Shown: positions 1-8,670, numbered from the stretch's first letter. The stretch: 64,000 bases of DNA from Rhodopseudomonas palustris (GCF_003226555.1 NZ_QKQS01000013.1:488617-552616); one strand, 5' to 3'. Notes: generated by a model from the letters alone, not told the origin. Numbers and translations: made by a program.

Positions 1-567
1 GTCGCGCGACAGCAAAGCCGCCACCACCTTGGTCTGCGCCGCATGCAGCTCGCCGGCGATCTTACGGTCGGACAGGCCGGCCACCGCCGCCTCGAAGCTC
101 TCACGCAGCGCCGGGATCTTGGCCACCAATTCGCCGCGGCGCTGCATCAGTTCGGTGATGCGCTGCAGGCCGTCGCGATAGTTGGTCAAGCGTTCGGTGA
201 CGCCGTCGAGCATCTCTTGCTGGTCCGGCGCCAGCTCCAGACGGGTCTTCTTCAATAATTCGGTGAGCGCGGACGCGGCGGTGAACACCTTGCTGGCGGG
301 CTGCGCCCCGGGCTCGGTCACCGCCTGACGGGCGGCGAAGCGGAGATCGCTCATCCGCCGTTCGATCTCTTCGGCGAGGTCGCCGACGCTCTGCAGCCGC
401 TGCAATTCGCCGAAGGTGCGGTCGATATGCCGGATCGCCACCACACTGCCGATCGAGGTGGCGGCGATGATCGTCAGCAGCAACAGAAAGCTGCCGAACG
501 TCATCTGTCCGATCGAGAGCGTACGCGTCCTGACGCTCTGGATGAACGATGAAACAGCGTTTGGCAT
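1..567 (-). CDS. Methyl-accepting chemotaxis protein, N-terminal part (3' end outside window)
   Basis: The first 189 residues of a protein that runs off the left edge of the window. After a short basic cytoplasmic start, a hydrophobic segment at about residues 22-45 forms the first membrane span. The following helical region is rich in Glu, Arg, Leu and Gln and resembles the four-helix-bundle sensor domains of chemoreceptors and some sensor kinases. The HAMP and signalling domains that would settle the family lie outside the window. The ATG at 567 is the first in frame; an AGGAG lies upstream but is distant (about 13 bases), so the start is moderately certain. The role inferred is membrane sensing for chemotaxis; a histidine kinase or a diguanylate cyclase with the same sensor type cannot be excluded. 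Confidence 0.6.
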   Translation of the reverse strand, partial: MPNAVSSFIQSVRTRTLSIGQMTFGSFLLLLTIIAATSIGSVVAIRHIDRTFGELQRLQSVGDLAEEIERRMSDLRFAARQAVTEPGAQPASKVFTAASALTELLKKTRLELAPDQQEMLDGVTERLTNYRDGLQRITELMQRRGELVAKIPALRESFEAAVAGLSDRKIAGELHAAQTKVVAALLSRD

Positions 568-747
568 GCGGACGAGACCGGCTCCTGTGCGGGCGCGATC
601 GTCCCACACTTGTACCGCCAAGAGTACAGCGTCGGTGCGCCGGCAACAATCGCCGAAGGGGTCCCGGCAGCGCCGGCTGCCGGGACCGCTGTTCAGGCTT
701 TGGCCGACGCCGCCATGGACGAACCGGGCGGCGGCGGTCGCCAGCCG

Positions 748-2922
748 CTATTTCTTCGGCCGGATCGCGTCCGCGGTGCCTTGGATAAAGGCCTGGATCT
801 TGACCACGTCCGCCTCGGTTAGCTTGCCGGTGAAGTCCGGCATACCCTTGTCGCGGAACGGCCCCTTGAACACGATGTCCTTCAGGTGCGCGATCCGGTC
901 GGTGGTGGAGTAGCCGAGGTTCTTGACGTTGCCGCCGCGGTCGACGCCGGGCACGCCGTGGCAGGTGGCGCAGGCGGCGACATAGATCGCGGTCCCCTCT
1001 GCCACGTCCTTCGGATCGTATTCGATGCCGGTGAGCAGATTGCCCATCTGGTACTTGGCAAATTCCGGCATCTTAGCCTTGCCGCCGACCGCGAAGGTGT
1101 ACACCGTGCCCGGCGTCTCGGTCTCGGTGGCGCGGGCGCTGATGCCGAACACACCGCCCCAGCCGACCGCGATCGAGACGTATTGCACGCCGTCGACCAT
1201 GTAGGTGGCCGGCGCCGCCACCGCGCCAGTGCCGAGCGGGCTCTCCCACAGCTTCTCGCCGGACTTGGCGTTGTAGGCCACCAGGCGACCGTCAGCCGTG
1301 CCCTGGAACACGAGGTTGCCGGCCGTAGTCAGCGTGCCGCCGTTCCACGGCGAGACGTAGTCGGCGCGCCACGCTTCCTTCTGCTGCACCGGGTCCCACG
1401 CCACGAGGCGCCCGAACGGCAGGTTCTTCGGCGGCACCGCGTTCAGCGTGAAGCCGACGTTCCAGCCGGTGGTCGAGCCGAACTTGAACGGCTCCATCTT
1501 GTTCTGGGTCAGCGCCTTCTCGCCGGTGAGGTTGACCGGCACGCCTTGCGCCGGCAGGTACACGAGGCCGGTCTGCGGATTGAACGACATCGGGTGCCAA
1601 TTGTGGGCACCATACGGCCCCGGGATCGCGTCGAACGACTTGTCCGCCGAGCGTGCCTCTGGATTTTCGATCGGACGTCCATTGGCGTCGTAGCCGGTCG
1701 CCCAGTTCACATCGACGAAGTTCTTCGCCGAGATGAACTTGCCGTCGGTGCGGTCGATCACGAAGAAGAAGCCGTTCTTCGGCGCGTGCAGGATCACCTT
1801 GCGCGGCTTGCCGTCGATCGTCAGGTCCGCCAGGATCATCGGCTGGGTCGAGGTGTAGTCCCAATTGTCGCCGGGTGTCTCCTGATAGTGCCAGACGTAT
1901 TTGCCAGTGTCGGCATTCAGCGCGACGATCGACGCCAGATACAGATTGTCGCCGCCCGCCGGGCTGCGCAGGTTCCGATTCCATGGCGAGCCGTTGCCGG
2001 TGCCGACATAGATCAGGTTGAGATCGGGATCGAACGTGATGGTGTCCCACGCGGTGCCGCCGCCGCCATTGACCCACCATTTGCCGGCCGGGTCCCAGGT
2101 CTTGGCGGCCTTCTCCATCGACTCGTCTTCGAACGGCTTGCTCGGATCGCCCGGCACCGTGAACCAGCGCCACGCCTGCTTGCCGGTCTCCGCATCATAA
2201 GCGGTGACGTAGCCACGCGCGCCGTATTCGGCGCCGCCATTGCCGATCACCACCTTGCCGTTGAACACCCGCGGCGCGCCGGTGATGGTGTAGGAATGTT
2301 CGTGGTCGATCAGCGTGTCGATCTCCCACGCCTTCTGCCCGGTGGCGGCATCGAGCGCGATCAGCCGGCCGTCATAGGCGCCGACGAACACCTTGCCCTT
2401 GTACAGCGCGACGCCGCGGTTCACGACGTCGCAGCAGCCGCGATAGCCTTTCGAGCGATCGACCTTGGGATCGAAGGTCCACAGCTTCTTGCCGGTGCGG
2501 GTGTCGACCGCATGCACGACGCTCCAGGACGCCGTGACGTACATGATGCCGTCGACCACCACAGGCGTCGCTTCGACGCCGCGCTCGGAGCCGAGGCTGT
2601 AGCTCCATTGCAGGCCGAGCTGTTTGACGTTGTCGGTGTTGATCTGGTCGAGCTTGCTGAAGCGGGTCTCGGCATAGTCGAGGCCGTAGCTCGGCCAGTC
2701 CTTGGTGGTCTTGGCATTGGCGATGATCGCGGCACGGTCGACCGCGCCGGTGACCGCGCGGATATGCGCGGCGGAGCCCTTGGCATCTTGCGCGGCGGCC
2801 ACCGCCGGCGACAGCAACGCGGCCATCAGCGCCGCGGCGCCGAGCCGCTTCGCAACTAATCGTGTTGCGGATTGATGGACAGGTCGGTGCGCAGTCCGCA
2901 CCGCGTCAGCAGGCTTCCTCAT
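748..2922 (-). CDS. Quinohaemoprotein (PQQ + haem c) alcohol dehydrogenase, periplasmic
   Basis: A 724-residue type II quinohaemoprotein alcohol dehydrogenase. It oxidises alcohols in the periplasm with PQQ and passes electrons to its own haem c and then to a cytochrome or copper protein. A long twin-part N-terminus ends in a signal peptide with an AVAAAQ cleavage region. The PQQ beta-propeller shows the vicinal disulfide Cys163-Cys164 and the catalytic Asp355 in a WDYTST context. The residue two after this Asp is Thr, not the second Asp of lanthanide-dependent enzymes, so Ca2+ is the expected metal. The C-terminal cytochrome domain has C651-A-T-C654-H655. The length matches the soluble enzymes of Comamonas and Pseudomonas, which it closely resembles. 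The ATG at 2922 was chosen because GGGAG lies 7 bases upstream; earlier in-frame starts precede any leader-like sequence. No PQQ synthesis gene is nearby. Confidence 0.93.
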   Translation of the reverse strand: MRKPADAVRTAHRPVHQSATRLVAKRLGAAALMAALLSPAVAAAQDAKGSAAHIRAVTGAVDRAAIIANAKTTKDWPSYGLDYAETRFSKLDQINTDNVKQLGLQWSYSLGSERGVEATPVVVDGIMYVTASWSVVHAVDTRTGKKLWTFDPKVDRSKGYRGCCDVVNRGVALYKGKVFVGAYDGRLIALDAATGQKAWEIDTLIDHEHSYTITGAPRVFNGKVVIGNGGAEYGARGYVTAYDAETGKQAWRWFTVPGDPSKPFEDESMEKAAKTWDPAGKWWVNGGGGTAWDTITFDPDLNLIYVGTGNGSPWNRNLRSPAGGDNLYLASIVALNADTGKYVWHYQETPGDNWDYTSTQPMILADLTIDGKPRKVILHAPKNGFFFVIDRTDGKFISAKNFVDVNWATGYDANGRPIENPEARSADKSFDAIPGPYGAHNWHPMSFNPQTGLVYLPAQGVPVNLTGEKALTQNKMEPFKFGSTTGWNVGFTLNAVPPKNLPFGRLVAWDPVQQKEAWRADYVSPWNGGTLTTAGNLVFQGTADGRLVAYNAKSGEKLWESPLGTGAVAAPATYMVDGVQYVSIAVGWGGVFGISARATETETPGTVYTFAVGGKAKMPEFAKYQMGNLLTGIEYDPKDVAEGTAIYVAACATCHGVPGVDRGGNVKNLGYSTTDRIAHLKDIVFKGPFRDKGMPDFTGKLTEADVVKIQAFIQGTADAIRPKK

Positions 2923-3027
2923 GCATTCGCTCCCTACTCGGCCTCTTGCCGGGCCGAGCGGAAGTGTTGCGCGCGGTGGGAACAGCGTCAACCACAATGC
3001 GGACGCGACGCAGACGCAGTTATTATC

Positions 3028-3060
3028 TCGCAATGCAATGCACGACGCGCTGCATTGCGA
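3028..3060. repeat. Perfect 10-bp inverted repeat between the NUDIX and PQQ-dehydrogenase genes
   Basis: TCGCAATGCA at 3028-3037 is matched exactly by TGCATTGCGA at 3051-3060, with a 13-base spacer. It lies 16 bases past the end of the NUDIX gene and about 105 bases upstream of the alcohol dehydrogenase start, both read on the minus strand. No T-run follows, so it is a poor intrinsic terminator. It could be a regulator site for the dehydrogenase or an mRNA 3'-end hairpin. Confidence 0.5.
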
Positions 3061-3075
3061 TGCCGCGGCTGCGAA

Positions 3076-3867
3076 CTAAGCGCCGGAAAACTCGAACAGC
3101 TCGCCGTCGTAACCGGCTTCGGCCGGAATCCGCAGCAAACGCTTGTCGCCGTCCTTGCTCATGATCGGCAGCACGGTGACGATGCTCTGCGCACGTGCGT
3201 GATCGAGCGCTGCAGCAACGCTCGGCTGCTGGCCGAGCCGGATCAGATTGCGGATGGTCGGAAACGGCAGCGTGAAGCGGCCGCTGTCGCCGCCATCGAG
3301 CGCTTCACGCGGCGACAGCCAGATCGAATCGGTGGTCTCCCAGCCGTCGTGCATGCCGACCTGCTCCGGCGGTGCCTCGGCGAGGAAGAACCAGGTATCG
3401 AACCGCTTCGGCAGCTTCTCCGGCGTGATCCAGTGCGCGTAAGGCACCAGCAGATCGAGCGCGAGCACCACATCGTTGTCGGCCAGGATCTGCGCAAAGC
3501 TGATATTGCCGTCGCACAGCGCCTTGCGATGCGCCGCCTCGATCTCGGCAGCACGAGCCGCCGCGACCAGGGTGTCGCTGCCGCGCTGCCGCGCCAGCAG
3601 GATGCCGCTTTCCTCGAAGGTCTCGCGGATCGCTGCGATCCGGAATTCCAGCGCCGGGCCGACCGCGGCATCGACGCCGGCGTACAATTCCGGTCGGGCG
3701 GCGATGTCGCGGTCGCCGGCATCGACGCTGCCGCCCGGGAACACCAGCGCCCCGGAGGCAAACTCGACCTGATAATTCCGGACCATCATGAACACGTCGA
3801 AGCCGGCCGCAGCCTGGCGCAACAGCACAATGGTCGATGCGGGACGTGCGGCGGCCTCAGTGGTCAT
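3076..3867 (-). CDS. NUDIX hydrolase, NUDT19-like (possible acyl-CoA diphosphatase)
   Basis: A 263-residue NUDIX hydrolase. The start of the NUDIX fold shows FPGG, then an insertion of about 30 residues, then IRETFEESGILL. That last segment is the REUXEEXGU helix with its metal-binding glutamates. The long insertion between the glycines and the helix is typical of the NUDT19/RP2p branch, whose known members cleave CoA and acyl-CoA; use of a CoA substrate here is inference, supported by the acyl-CoA genes around it. The ATG at 3867 lies 4 bases after the stop of the upstream aldolase-like gene, so the two are probably co-transcribed and translationally coupled. Alternative in-frame starts upstream would overlap that gene and lack NUDIX-like sequence. 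Confidence 0.85.
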   Translation of the reverse strand: MTTEAAARPASTIVLLRQAAAGFDVFMMVRNYQVEFASGALVFPGGSVDAGDRDIAARPELYAGVDAAVGPALEFRIAAIRETFEESGILLARQRGSDTLVAAARAAEIEAAHRKALCDGNISFAQILADNDVVLALDLLVPYAHWITPEKLPKRFDTWFFLAEAPPEQVGMHDGWETTDSIWLSPREALDGGDSGRFTLPFPTIRNLIRLGQQPSVAAALDHARAQSIVTVLPIMSKDGDKRLLRIPAEAGYDGELFEFSGA

Positions 3868-3871
3868 GATG

Positions 3872-4825
3872 TTAATCCGCAGCCTTGCTGCGCGGCTCGA
3901 GATCGGCGCGTTTGTCGACCCGCGCCAGCCGCGACAACAGATAATCGACCTCTTCACGTGCTGTGTCGGTCAGGCTCGCGCCCGGCTTGCGCTGCGCGCT
4001 CGACGACAACAGCCCGCGCTTCTTCAGCACGTATTTGCGAACCGACAGGCCGACGCCCTGCTGATGCTCGTAGCGGATCAGCGGCAGATGCGCGTCGAAC
4101 AGATTGTGCGCGAGGTCGCGCTGCCCGGCCTTCGACAGCTTGACGACATCCACCAGCATGTCCGGGAAGCAGTAGCCGGTCATGGCGCCGTCGGCGCCGC
4201 GCTCCATCTCGAAATCCAGGAACATGCCGCCGTTGCCGCACAGGATCGACAGCGGCCGCAGCGAGCCGTCCTTCTGGAAGCCGCGCAGCGTGGTGATCTT
4301 CTCGAGCCCCGGCCAGTCCTCGTGCTTCAGCATCACGCAGGATGCGCTGTCCATCACGATCTGCCGGATCACCTTCGGGGTCATCACCACCGACAGCGTC
4401 AACGGATAATCCTGCAGCACCCAGGGCACGTCGTCGCCGATCGCCTCGGTGGCCTGGCGGAAATAGGTGGTGATCTGCTCGTCGGAGCGCAGCGACGGCG
4501 GCGGCGCGATCATCACGCCAGCGGCGCCCGCGTCCATCGACAGCCGCGCCAGCCGGCGCATCGCGGCAAAGCCCGGCGCCGAGACGCCGACGATCGTCTG
4601 CATCGACTTGGCGCGCTTGATGAAGCGGGTGGCCACCGCCTCGGCCTCGGCCGCATCGAGCTTCGGCGCCTCCCCGAGGATGCCGAGCACGGTGACGCCC
4701 TCGCAGCCGACCTCCGCGTAGAAATCGGTCAGGCGGTCGATCGACGCGTCGTCGATCTTGCCGTCGTCGTGGAACGGGGTCGGCGCAATGGCAAAGGTGC
4801 CTGCGGCTTCCGGGGTGAGCTTCAT
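3872..4825 (-). CDS. Dihydrodipicolinate synthase family aldolase/lyase (not the biosynthetic DapA)
   Basis: A 317-residue class I aldolase-fold protein of the DHDPS/N-acetylneuraminate lyase family. The Schiff-base lysine is Lys167 (VMLKHED) and the partner tyrosine Tyr140 (LQDYP), spaced as in DapA. The GTTGE motif that binds pyruvate in true DapA is replaced by GILGEAPKL. Both the altered motif and the catabolic setting argue for a different keto-acid substrate; which one cannot be read from sequence. The ATG at 4825 has AAAGG 8 bases upstream and gives the usual family length. Its stop lies 4 bases before the NUDIX start. The gene follows the SDR gene after 111 bases and probably belongs to the same transcription unit. 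Confidence 0.88.
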   Translation of the reverse strand: MKLTPEAAGTFAIAPTPFHDDGKIDDASIDRLTDFYAEVGCEGVTVLGILGEAPKLDAAEAEAVATRFIKRAKSMQTIVGVSAPGFAAMRRLARLSMDAGAAGVMIAPPPSLRSDEQITTYFRQATEAIGDDVPWVLQDYPLTLSVVMTPKVIRQIVMDSASCVMLKHEDWPGLEKITTLRGFQKDGSLRPLSILCGNGGMFLDFEMERGADGAMTGYCFPDMLVDVVKLSKAGQRDLAHNLFDAHLPLIRYEHQQGVGLSVRKYVLKKRGLLSSSAQRKPGASLTDTAREEVDYLLSRLARVDKRADLEPRSKAAD

Positions 4826-4936
4826 CGCGTGGGCCTTTCGATCGGTTGCGCCGGCGCCGGCAGGTCGACCCGCTTGTTCAGCACTGGCCGTCGCCACCGC
4901 ACTGGTTCGGCGGCGGCGACACCTTTCGGCACCCGC

Positions 4937-5815
4937 TCAGCGCGGGCGTCCGGCCGCCTTGATAGCCTCTTCCGAGAAGAAAATCTCGCCGGCGTGGGCC
5001 GCAATCTCCTCGGCGGACCAGCCATTGTGGGACGGCTTCCAGCCGTCCATTTCCATGAGCTTCATCTCGCGCACCCCGCGCGGGCCGGAGACGCCGAGCA
5101 CCTTGCCGGTCTGGTCGCCGGACAGGCTGGAGACCATGTACAAAACCGCCGGCGCGATCCCCTCCGGCGTCAGCGCCGCGCCCGGATTCTCGCGGTAGCG
5201 CGGCAGGTCTTCGGTCATCCGGGTCAGCGCGCCCGGCGCCAACGTCCAGATCCGGATGTTGTATTTGCGGCCCTCGATCGCCAGCACGTTGGACAGTCCC
5301 CAGATGCCGCCCTTCGCGGCGCCATAGTTGCTCTGGCCGAAATTACCGAGCAGGCCCGAGGTCGACGAGGTGTTGACGATGACGCCGCCGCCATTGTCCT
5401 TCATCCATTTGAACACCGGCTGGGTGACGCAGAACGTGCCCTTCAGGTGCACCTTCATCACCCTGTCCCAGTTCGCCTCCGAGACCTTGGCGAAGGTCTG
5501 GTCGAGCAGGATGCCGGCGTTGTTGACCAGGATATCGGCACGGCCGAAATGCGTGATGGCGTCGTCGAACACCGACTGCCCGCCGGCCATCGTCGAGATG
5601 TCGGCGGTGTTGGCGACGGCGCGGCCGCCCGCAGCCTTGATCGCATCGACCACCTGCTGCGCCATGCCGGCGTCGGAGCCCGAACCGTCGCGCGGGCCGC
5701 CGAGATCATTGACCACCACCGCGGCGCCTTCGCGCGCGAACAGCTTGGCGTAAGCCTCACCGAGCCCCCCGCCCGCCCCGGTGATCAACGCCACCTTGCC
5801 ATCGAGCAATCCCAT
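4937..5815 (-). CDS. SDR-family 3-hydroxyacyl-CoA dehydrogenase (peroxisomal MFE-2-like)
   Basis: A 292-residue short-chain dehydrogenase. It has the TGAGGGLG dinucleotide-binding motif at about residues 12-19, then VVNDLGGPRDGSG. That second segment is characteristic of the dehydrogenase domain of peroxisomal multifunctional enzyme 2 and its bacterial homologues. NNAG, the active-site Ser, and the Tyr-Lys pair in NYGAAK are present. In MFE-2 this domain is fused to a MaoC-type hydratase; here the hydratase is the next gene upstream, which supports the pairing in beta-oxidation (oxidation of 3-hydroxyacyl-CoA with NAD). The C-terminal 60 residues extend past the Rossmann core, as in family members. 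GGGAGGA lies just before the ATG at 5815, a strong ribosome site. Confidence 0.88.
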   Translation of the reverse strand: MGLLDGKVALITGAGGGLGEAYAKLFAREGAAVVVNDLGGPRDGSGSDAGMAQQVVDAIKAAGGRAVANTADISTMAGGQSVFDDAITHFGRADILVNNAGILLDQTFAKVSEANWDRVMKVHLKGTFCVTQPVFKWMKDNGGGVIVNTSSTSGLLGNFGQSNYGAAKGGIWGLSNVLAIEGRKYNIRIWTLAPGALTRMTEDLPRYRENPGAALTPEGIAPAVLYMVSSLSGDQTGKVLGVSGPRGVREMKLMEMDGWKPSHNGWSAEEIAAHAGEIFFSEEAIKAAGRPR

Positions 5816-5842
5816 CGCGTCCTCCCGTTTGTCTGTTGTCAC

Positions 5843-5866
5843 CTCTCCCCGCGCGCGGGGAGAGGG
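5843..5866. repeat. 24-bp perfect palindrome (interspersed element)
   Basis: A self-complementary sequence with CCTCTCCCC and GGGGAGAGG arms around an alternating CG core. The same 24 bases recur at 40091-40114 and a close variant at 39947-39972. Here it sits between the MaoC-type hydratase and the SDR gene, where it could form an mRNA hairpin. Confidence 0.8.
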
Positions 5867-5885
5867 AGTGCGCAGGACGTTATTA

Positions 5886-6746
5886 TCAGCCCAGCACCGT
5901 CCGGCCGCTCTTGATCACCGTCACGTTGCGCGACTTCACCCGCGCTTCGAACGAGATCACATCGCCGTCCTTCCACATGTCCATGGTGACGGTCTCGCCC
6001 GGATAGACCGGCGAGGAGAACCGCACCGCGTGCTGCTTGAACGCCGCGGCGTCGTAGTCGGCATAGGTCTGCAGCACGCCGCGGCAGGTCAGGCCGTAGG
6101 TGCACATGCCGTGCAGGATCGGGCGCGGGAAGCCGGCCTTCTTGGCGAATTCCGGATCGGAATGCAGCGGATTGCGGTCGCCGCACAGCCGATAGATCAG
6201 CGCCTGATCCGGACGGGTCGAAATATCGACGCTGCGGTCGGGCGCGCGGTCGGGCATCTTGTGCGGCTCGGGCTGTTCCAGCGCCGGACCGTCGAAGCCG
6301 CCGTCGCCGCGCGCGAAGCGCGACGCCAGCAGAGTCGCCAAGGCCTCTCCCTTGTCGTCGCGCAGGATGGTCTGGTGACGGATCACCACGCCCTTGTCCT
6401 TGCCCTTGTCGTAGACCTGCACCACGCTGGAATCCGCGTTGATGTTCGCCGCCACCGGCATCGGGCGGTGAAAGGTGATGTCGCGCTCGCCGTCGACCAC
6501 CAGCAGACGGTTGAGGTTCATCTCGCCCGGGCCAGCGCCCCACGCCGCGACCGACGCGAAGGTCGGCACAACCTTCAAGGGGCGGTCGGTGTAGGTCGCC
6601 TCGTTGACGAAGGCGAGTTCCTTCTCGTCCATCGGATCGGCGCCCATGCCGATGCCGTAGGCGTAGAGCATCACATCGCGATCGGTGTAGGCGTATTTCT
6701 GCCCCGTCGTCTTCAGGGCCATCAGTTCGTCGTAGCGGGCCGACAT
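5886..6746 (-). CDS. MaoC-type 2-enoyl-CoA hydratase (hydratase 2)
   Basis: A 286-residue double-hotdog protein. The C-terminal half carries the hydratase 2 motif, GDRNPLHSDPEFA, with catalytic Asp190 and His195, then the conserved LHGMCTYG. The N-terminal half is a degenerate hotdog that provides the acyl-binding tunnel, as in the hydratase 2 domain of MFE-2. The reaction is hydration of trans-2-enoyl-CoA to the (R)-3-hydroxyacyl-CoA. The SDR gene 70 bases downstream would oxidise that product, so the two together reproduce MFE-2 from separate genes. The ATG at 6746 gives the usual length. A repeat-filled gap of 147 bases separates it from the DUF35 gene. Confidence 0.92.
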   Translation of the reverse strand: MSARYDELMALKTTGQKYAYTDRDVMLYAYGIGMGADPMDEKELAFVNEATYTDRPLKVVPTFASVAAWGAGPGEMNLNRLLVVDGERDITFHRPMPVAANINADSSVVQVYDKGKDKGVVIRHQTILRDDKGEALATLLASRFARGDGGFDGPALEQPEPHKMPDRAPDRSVDISTRPDQALIYRLCGDRNPLHSDPEFAKKAGFPRPILHGMCTYGLTCRGVLQTYADYDAAAFKQHAVRFSSPVYPGETVTMDMWKDGDVISFEARVKSRNVTVIKSGRTVLG

Positions 6747-6783
6747 CGGCTTCTCCCCTTGTTCTTATCGTTCTTATCGTGAT

Positions 6784-6892
6784 CCTCATGGTGAGGAGCG
6801 CGCCTTGCGCGCGTCTCGAACCATGAGGATGGAAGCAACTCTCCTGTCACATCCTTCGAGACGCGCGCTTGCGCGCGCTCCTCAGCATGAGG
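6784..6892. repeat. Interspersed palindromic repeat pair (CCTCATG...CGTCTCGAA type)
   Basis: Two units in inverted orientation, each beginning with CCTCATG and ending near CGTCTCGAA, each with its own CG-rich hairpin (GCGCGC...GCGCGC). Related units occur at 19157-19263 and 48188-48253. They fit a chromosomal family of non-coding palindromic elements. Confidence 0.75.
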
Positions 6893-6893
6893 C

Positions 6894-7286
6894 TCAGGCA
6901 ACCGTAAAGAACGGCAGCGGCGCGCCGCCGTCGCTGGGCTTGAACACCACTTTGACCTTCTGGCCGATCTTCAGCGCGTGCAGATCGCAGTCGACGAAAT
7001 TCGTCAGCAGCGACGGGCCTTCCTTGAGCGTGACATAGCCGACCGCATAGGGCCCGGTGGCGGATTTGCGCATCAGGCTGAATGTGTAGATCTCACCCTC
7101 GCCCGAGCTTTGCTCCCACACCGTCTGATCGGAAAAGCAGAACGGGCAGATGCTGCGCGGAAAATAATGTCGCTCGCCGCAGGCGGTGCAGCGCTTGATC
7201 AGGAGTTTGCCCTCGGCGGCCGCGTCCCAGAACTGCTTGGTTTCGGGATTGCCCTGCGGCATCGGGTACTTCACGGTGGTGTCCAT
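6894..7286 (-). CDS. DUF35 / OB-fold zinc-ribbon protein, thiolase partner
   Basis: A 130-residue protein with an N-terminal zinc ribbon (Cys33, Cys36, Cys47, Cys50; CTAC and CPFC) followed by an OB-fold, the DUF35 architecture. Such proteins bind acyl-CoA and form complexes with SCP2-type thiolases; known examples include steroid side-chain aldol-lyase partners and archaeal HMG-CoA pathway proteins. The ATG overlaps the stop of the thiolase gene in TAATG (one shared base), strong evidence of coupled translation and of a stoichiometric complex. The predicted role is to assist the thiolase or to supply a hydratase/retro-aldol partner in acyl-CoA cleavage. Longer upstream reading in this frame lies inside the thiolase gene and is not coding. 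Confidence 0.9.
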   Translation of the reverse strand: MDTTVKYPMPQGNPETKQFWDAAAEGKLLIKRCTACGERHYFPRSICPFCFSDQTVWEQSSGEGEIYTFSLMRKSATGPYAVGYVTLKEGPSLLTNFVDCDLHALKIGQKVKVVFKPSDGGAPLPFFTVA

Positions 7287-8434
7287 TACACGCGCTCCAG
7301 AATGGCGGTCGAGGCGGCATGGCGAACACCGAGCAGCCCGCCGGTGCCATGCGCGATGGCGAGATCGCAGTTCGGCACCTGCACCTTGGGATGTGCTTCG
7401 CCGCGCAGCTGGCGCACGGCTTCCAGAATCTTGGTCATGCCGCCGCGGTTGACCGGGTGATTGCTGCACAGGCCGCCGCCGTCGGTGTTGAACGGAAGCT
7501 TGCCGACGCCCGAGATCAAATTGCCGTCGGCGACGAACTTGCCGCCCTGGCCCTTTTCACAGAAGCCGAGATCTTCGAGCTGCATCAGCACCGTGATGGT
7601 GAAGCTGTCGTAGATCGAGGCGTATTTGATGTCCTTCGGCGTGATGCCGGCTTCCGCGAAGGCGCGCGGCCCCGACCACACGCCGGCCGAATAAGTGAGG
7701 TCGAGATCCTTGCCGCCGCGCGGCCCCTTCATCGCCTCGCCATGGCCGATCAGCCGAACCAGCGGCTTCTTCAGGCTGCGCGCGATCTCCTCGGAGGTCA
7801 CAATCATCGCCCCGCCGCCGTCGCTGACCACGCAGCAATCCATCCGGTGAAGCGGGTCGGAGATCATCGGCGAGTTGATGACGTCCTCCACCGTGACGAC
7901 GTCCTTCAGCATGGCGTGCGGGTTGTACTGAGCGTGATGCGACGCCGCGACCTTGATCCAGGCGAGCTGTTCGCTGGTGGTGCCGTAATCGTGCATGTGG
8001 CGCATCGCGCACATGCCATAGGCATTGTGGGTGGTCGCCCCATAGGCGGTCTCGAAATCGGCCTCGGCGCCCTGCGCGCGCGGCGGCATTACGCCGGTGC
8101 GCGGCTTGCCGGCCAGCGTGATCAGCGCGATCGAACATTTGCCGGCGGCGATCGCCTGCGCGGCATGGCCGAGATGGATGATGTAGGAGCAGCCGCCGGT
8201 TTCGGTGGAATCCACATGGCGGGGCTTGATGCCAAGATAGTCGACCATCGGCCACAACCCGCCGGGCGCGTCGCCGGCGCAGAAATAGCCGTCGACGTCC
8301 TTATGCGTCAGCCCGGCATCTTCCAGCGCGCCCTTGGCGACTTCGGCGTGCAGTTGAGCGATGGATTTGTCGGGCGCGTGGCGCGTGGGGTGTTCGTAGA
8401 TGCCGGCAACGTAAGCCTTGCCTCTTATTGTCAA
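7286..8434 (-). CDS. SCP2/lipid-transfer-type thiolase
   Basis: A 382-residue thiolase-fold protein of the SCPx-thiolase branch. The nucleophile is probably Cys82 (STETGGCSY), and the C-terminal half has SNHPVNRGG with the catalytic His and a closing AHGTGGLLG. It would cleave a 3-ketoacyl-CoA, or act as a retro-aldolase with its DUF35 partner, as in steroid side-chain degradation. The best start is a TTG at 8434: GGAG lies 7 bases upstream and the protein then begins at the first conserved residues. The reading frame extends 28 codons further upstream, with non-family sequence. The 3' end overlaps the DUF35 gene by one base. Confidence 0.9.
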   Translation of the reverse strand: MTIRGKAYVAGIYEHPTRHAPDKSIAQLHAEVAKGALEDAGLTHKDVDGYFCAGDAPGGLWPMVDYLGIKPRHVDSTETGGCSYIIHLGHAAQAIAAGKCSIALITLAGKPRTGVMPPRAQGAEADFETAYGATTHNAYGMCAMRHMHDYGTTSEQLAWIKVAASHHAQYNPHAMLKDVVTVEDVINSPMISDPLHRMDCCVVSDGGGAMIVTSEEIARSLKKPLVRLIGHGEAMKGPRGGKDLDLTYSAGVWSGPRAFAEAGITPKDIKYASIYDSFTITVLMQLEDLGFCEKGQGGKFVADGNLISGVGKLPFNTDGGGLCSNHPVNRGGMTKILEAVRQLRGEAHPKVQVPNCDLAIAHGTGGLLGVRHAASTAILERV

Positions 8435-8563
8435 CGCAGTTCTCCGCTGGCGTTTGGTCGGACGGATTTTGTGACCGCTCCAAGCGACCTTGGCAAGCGT
8501 GTTCGCGCGCGGTCGCAATTACCACGACACGGAATGTCTTGAGGTTGCTCGGCGGTCTCCTCC

Positions 8564-8649
8564 GTCATTGCGAGGAGCGCAGCGACGAAGCAATCCAGAA
8601 GCGCCATGCACTAGGCTTCTGGATTGCTTCGCCTTCGGCTCGCAATGAC
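8564..8649. repeat. Long imperfect inverted repeat (GTCATTGCGAGG... element)
   Basis: GTCATTGCGAGGAGCG at the left and GGCTCGCAATGAC at the right are outer arms; inner arms are CGAAGCAATCCAGAAGC and GCTTCTGGATTGCTTCG. The whole 86 bases can fold into one hairpin. It fills the gap between the oxidoreductase and the thiolase and looks like an interspersed element common in this bacterial group. Confidence 0.8.
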
Positions 8650-8670
8650 AGGAAGAGGATGTTGGTAGAC

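Noticed and set aside
886..2859. A long plus-strand open frame of over 650 codons opposite the PQQ dehydrogenase gene
   Set aside because: Composition rich in Arg, His, Ala, Asp and Val, no motif, no ribosome site; a mirror of high-GC codon bias on the other strand. Similar long frames opposite the carboxylase, FliK-like, rpoA and rpsM genes were dropped for the same reason.
3872..4825. Calling the aldolase gene dapA
   Set aside because: The GTTGE pyruvate motif is changed and the neighbours are catabolic; family-level naming is safer.
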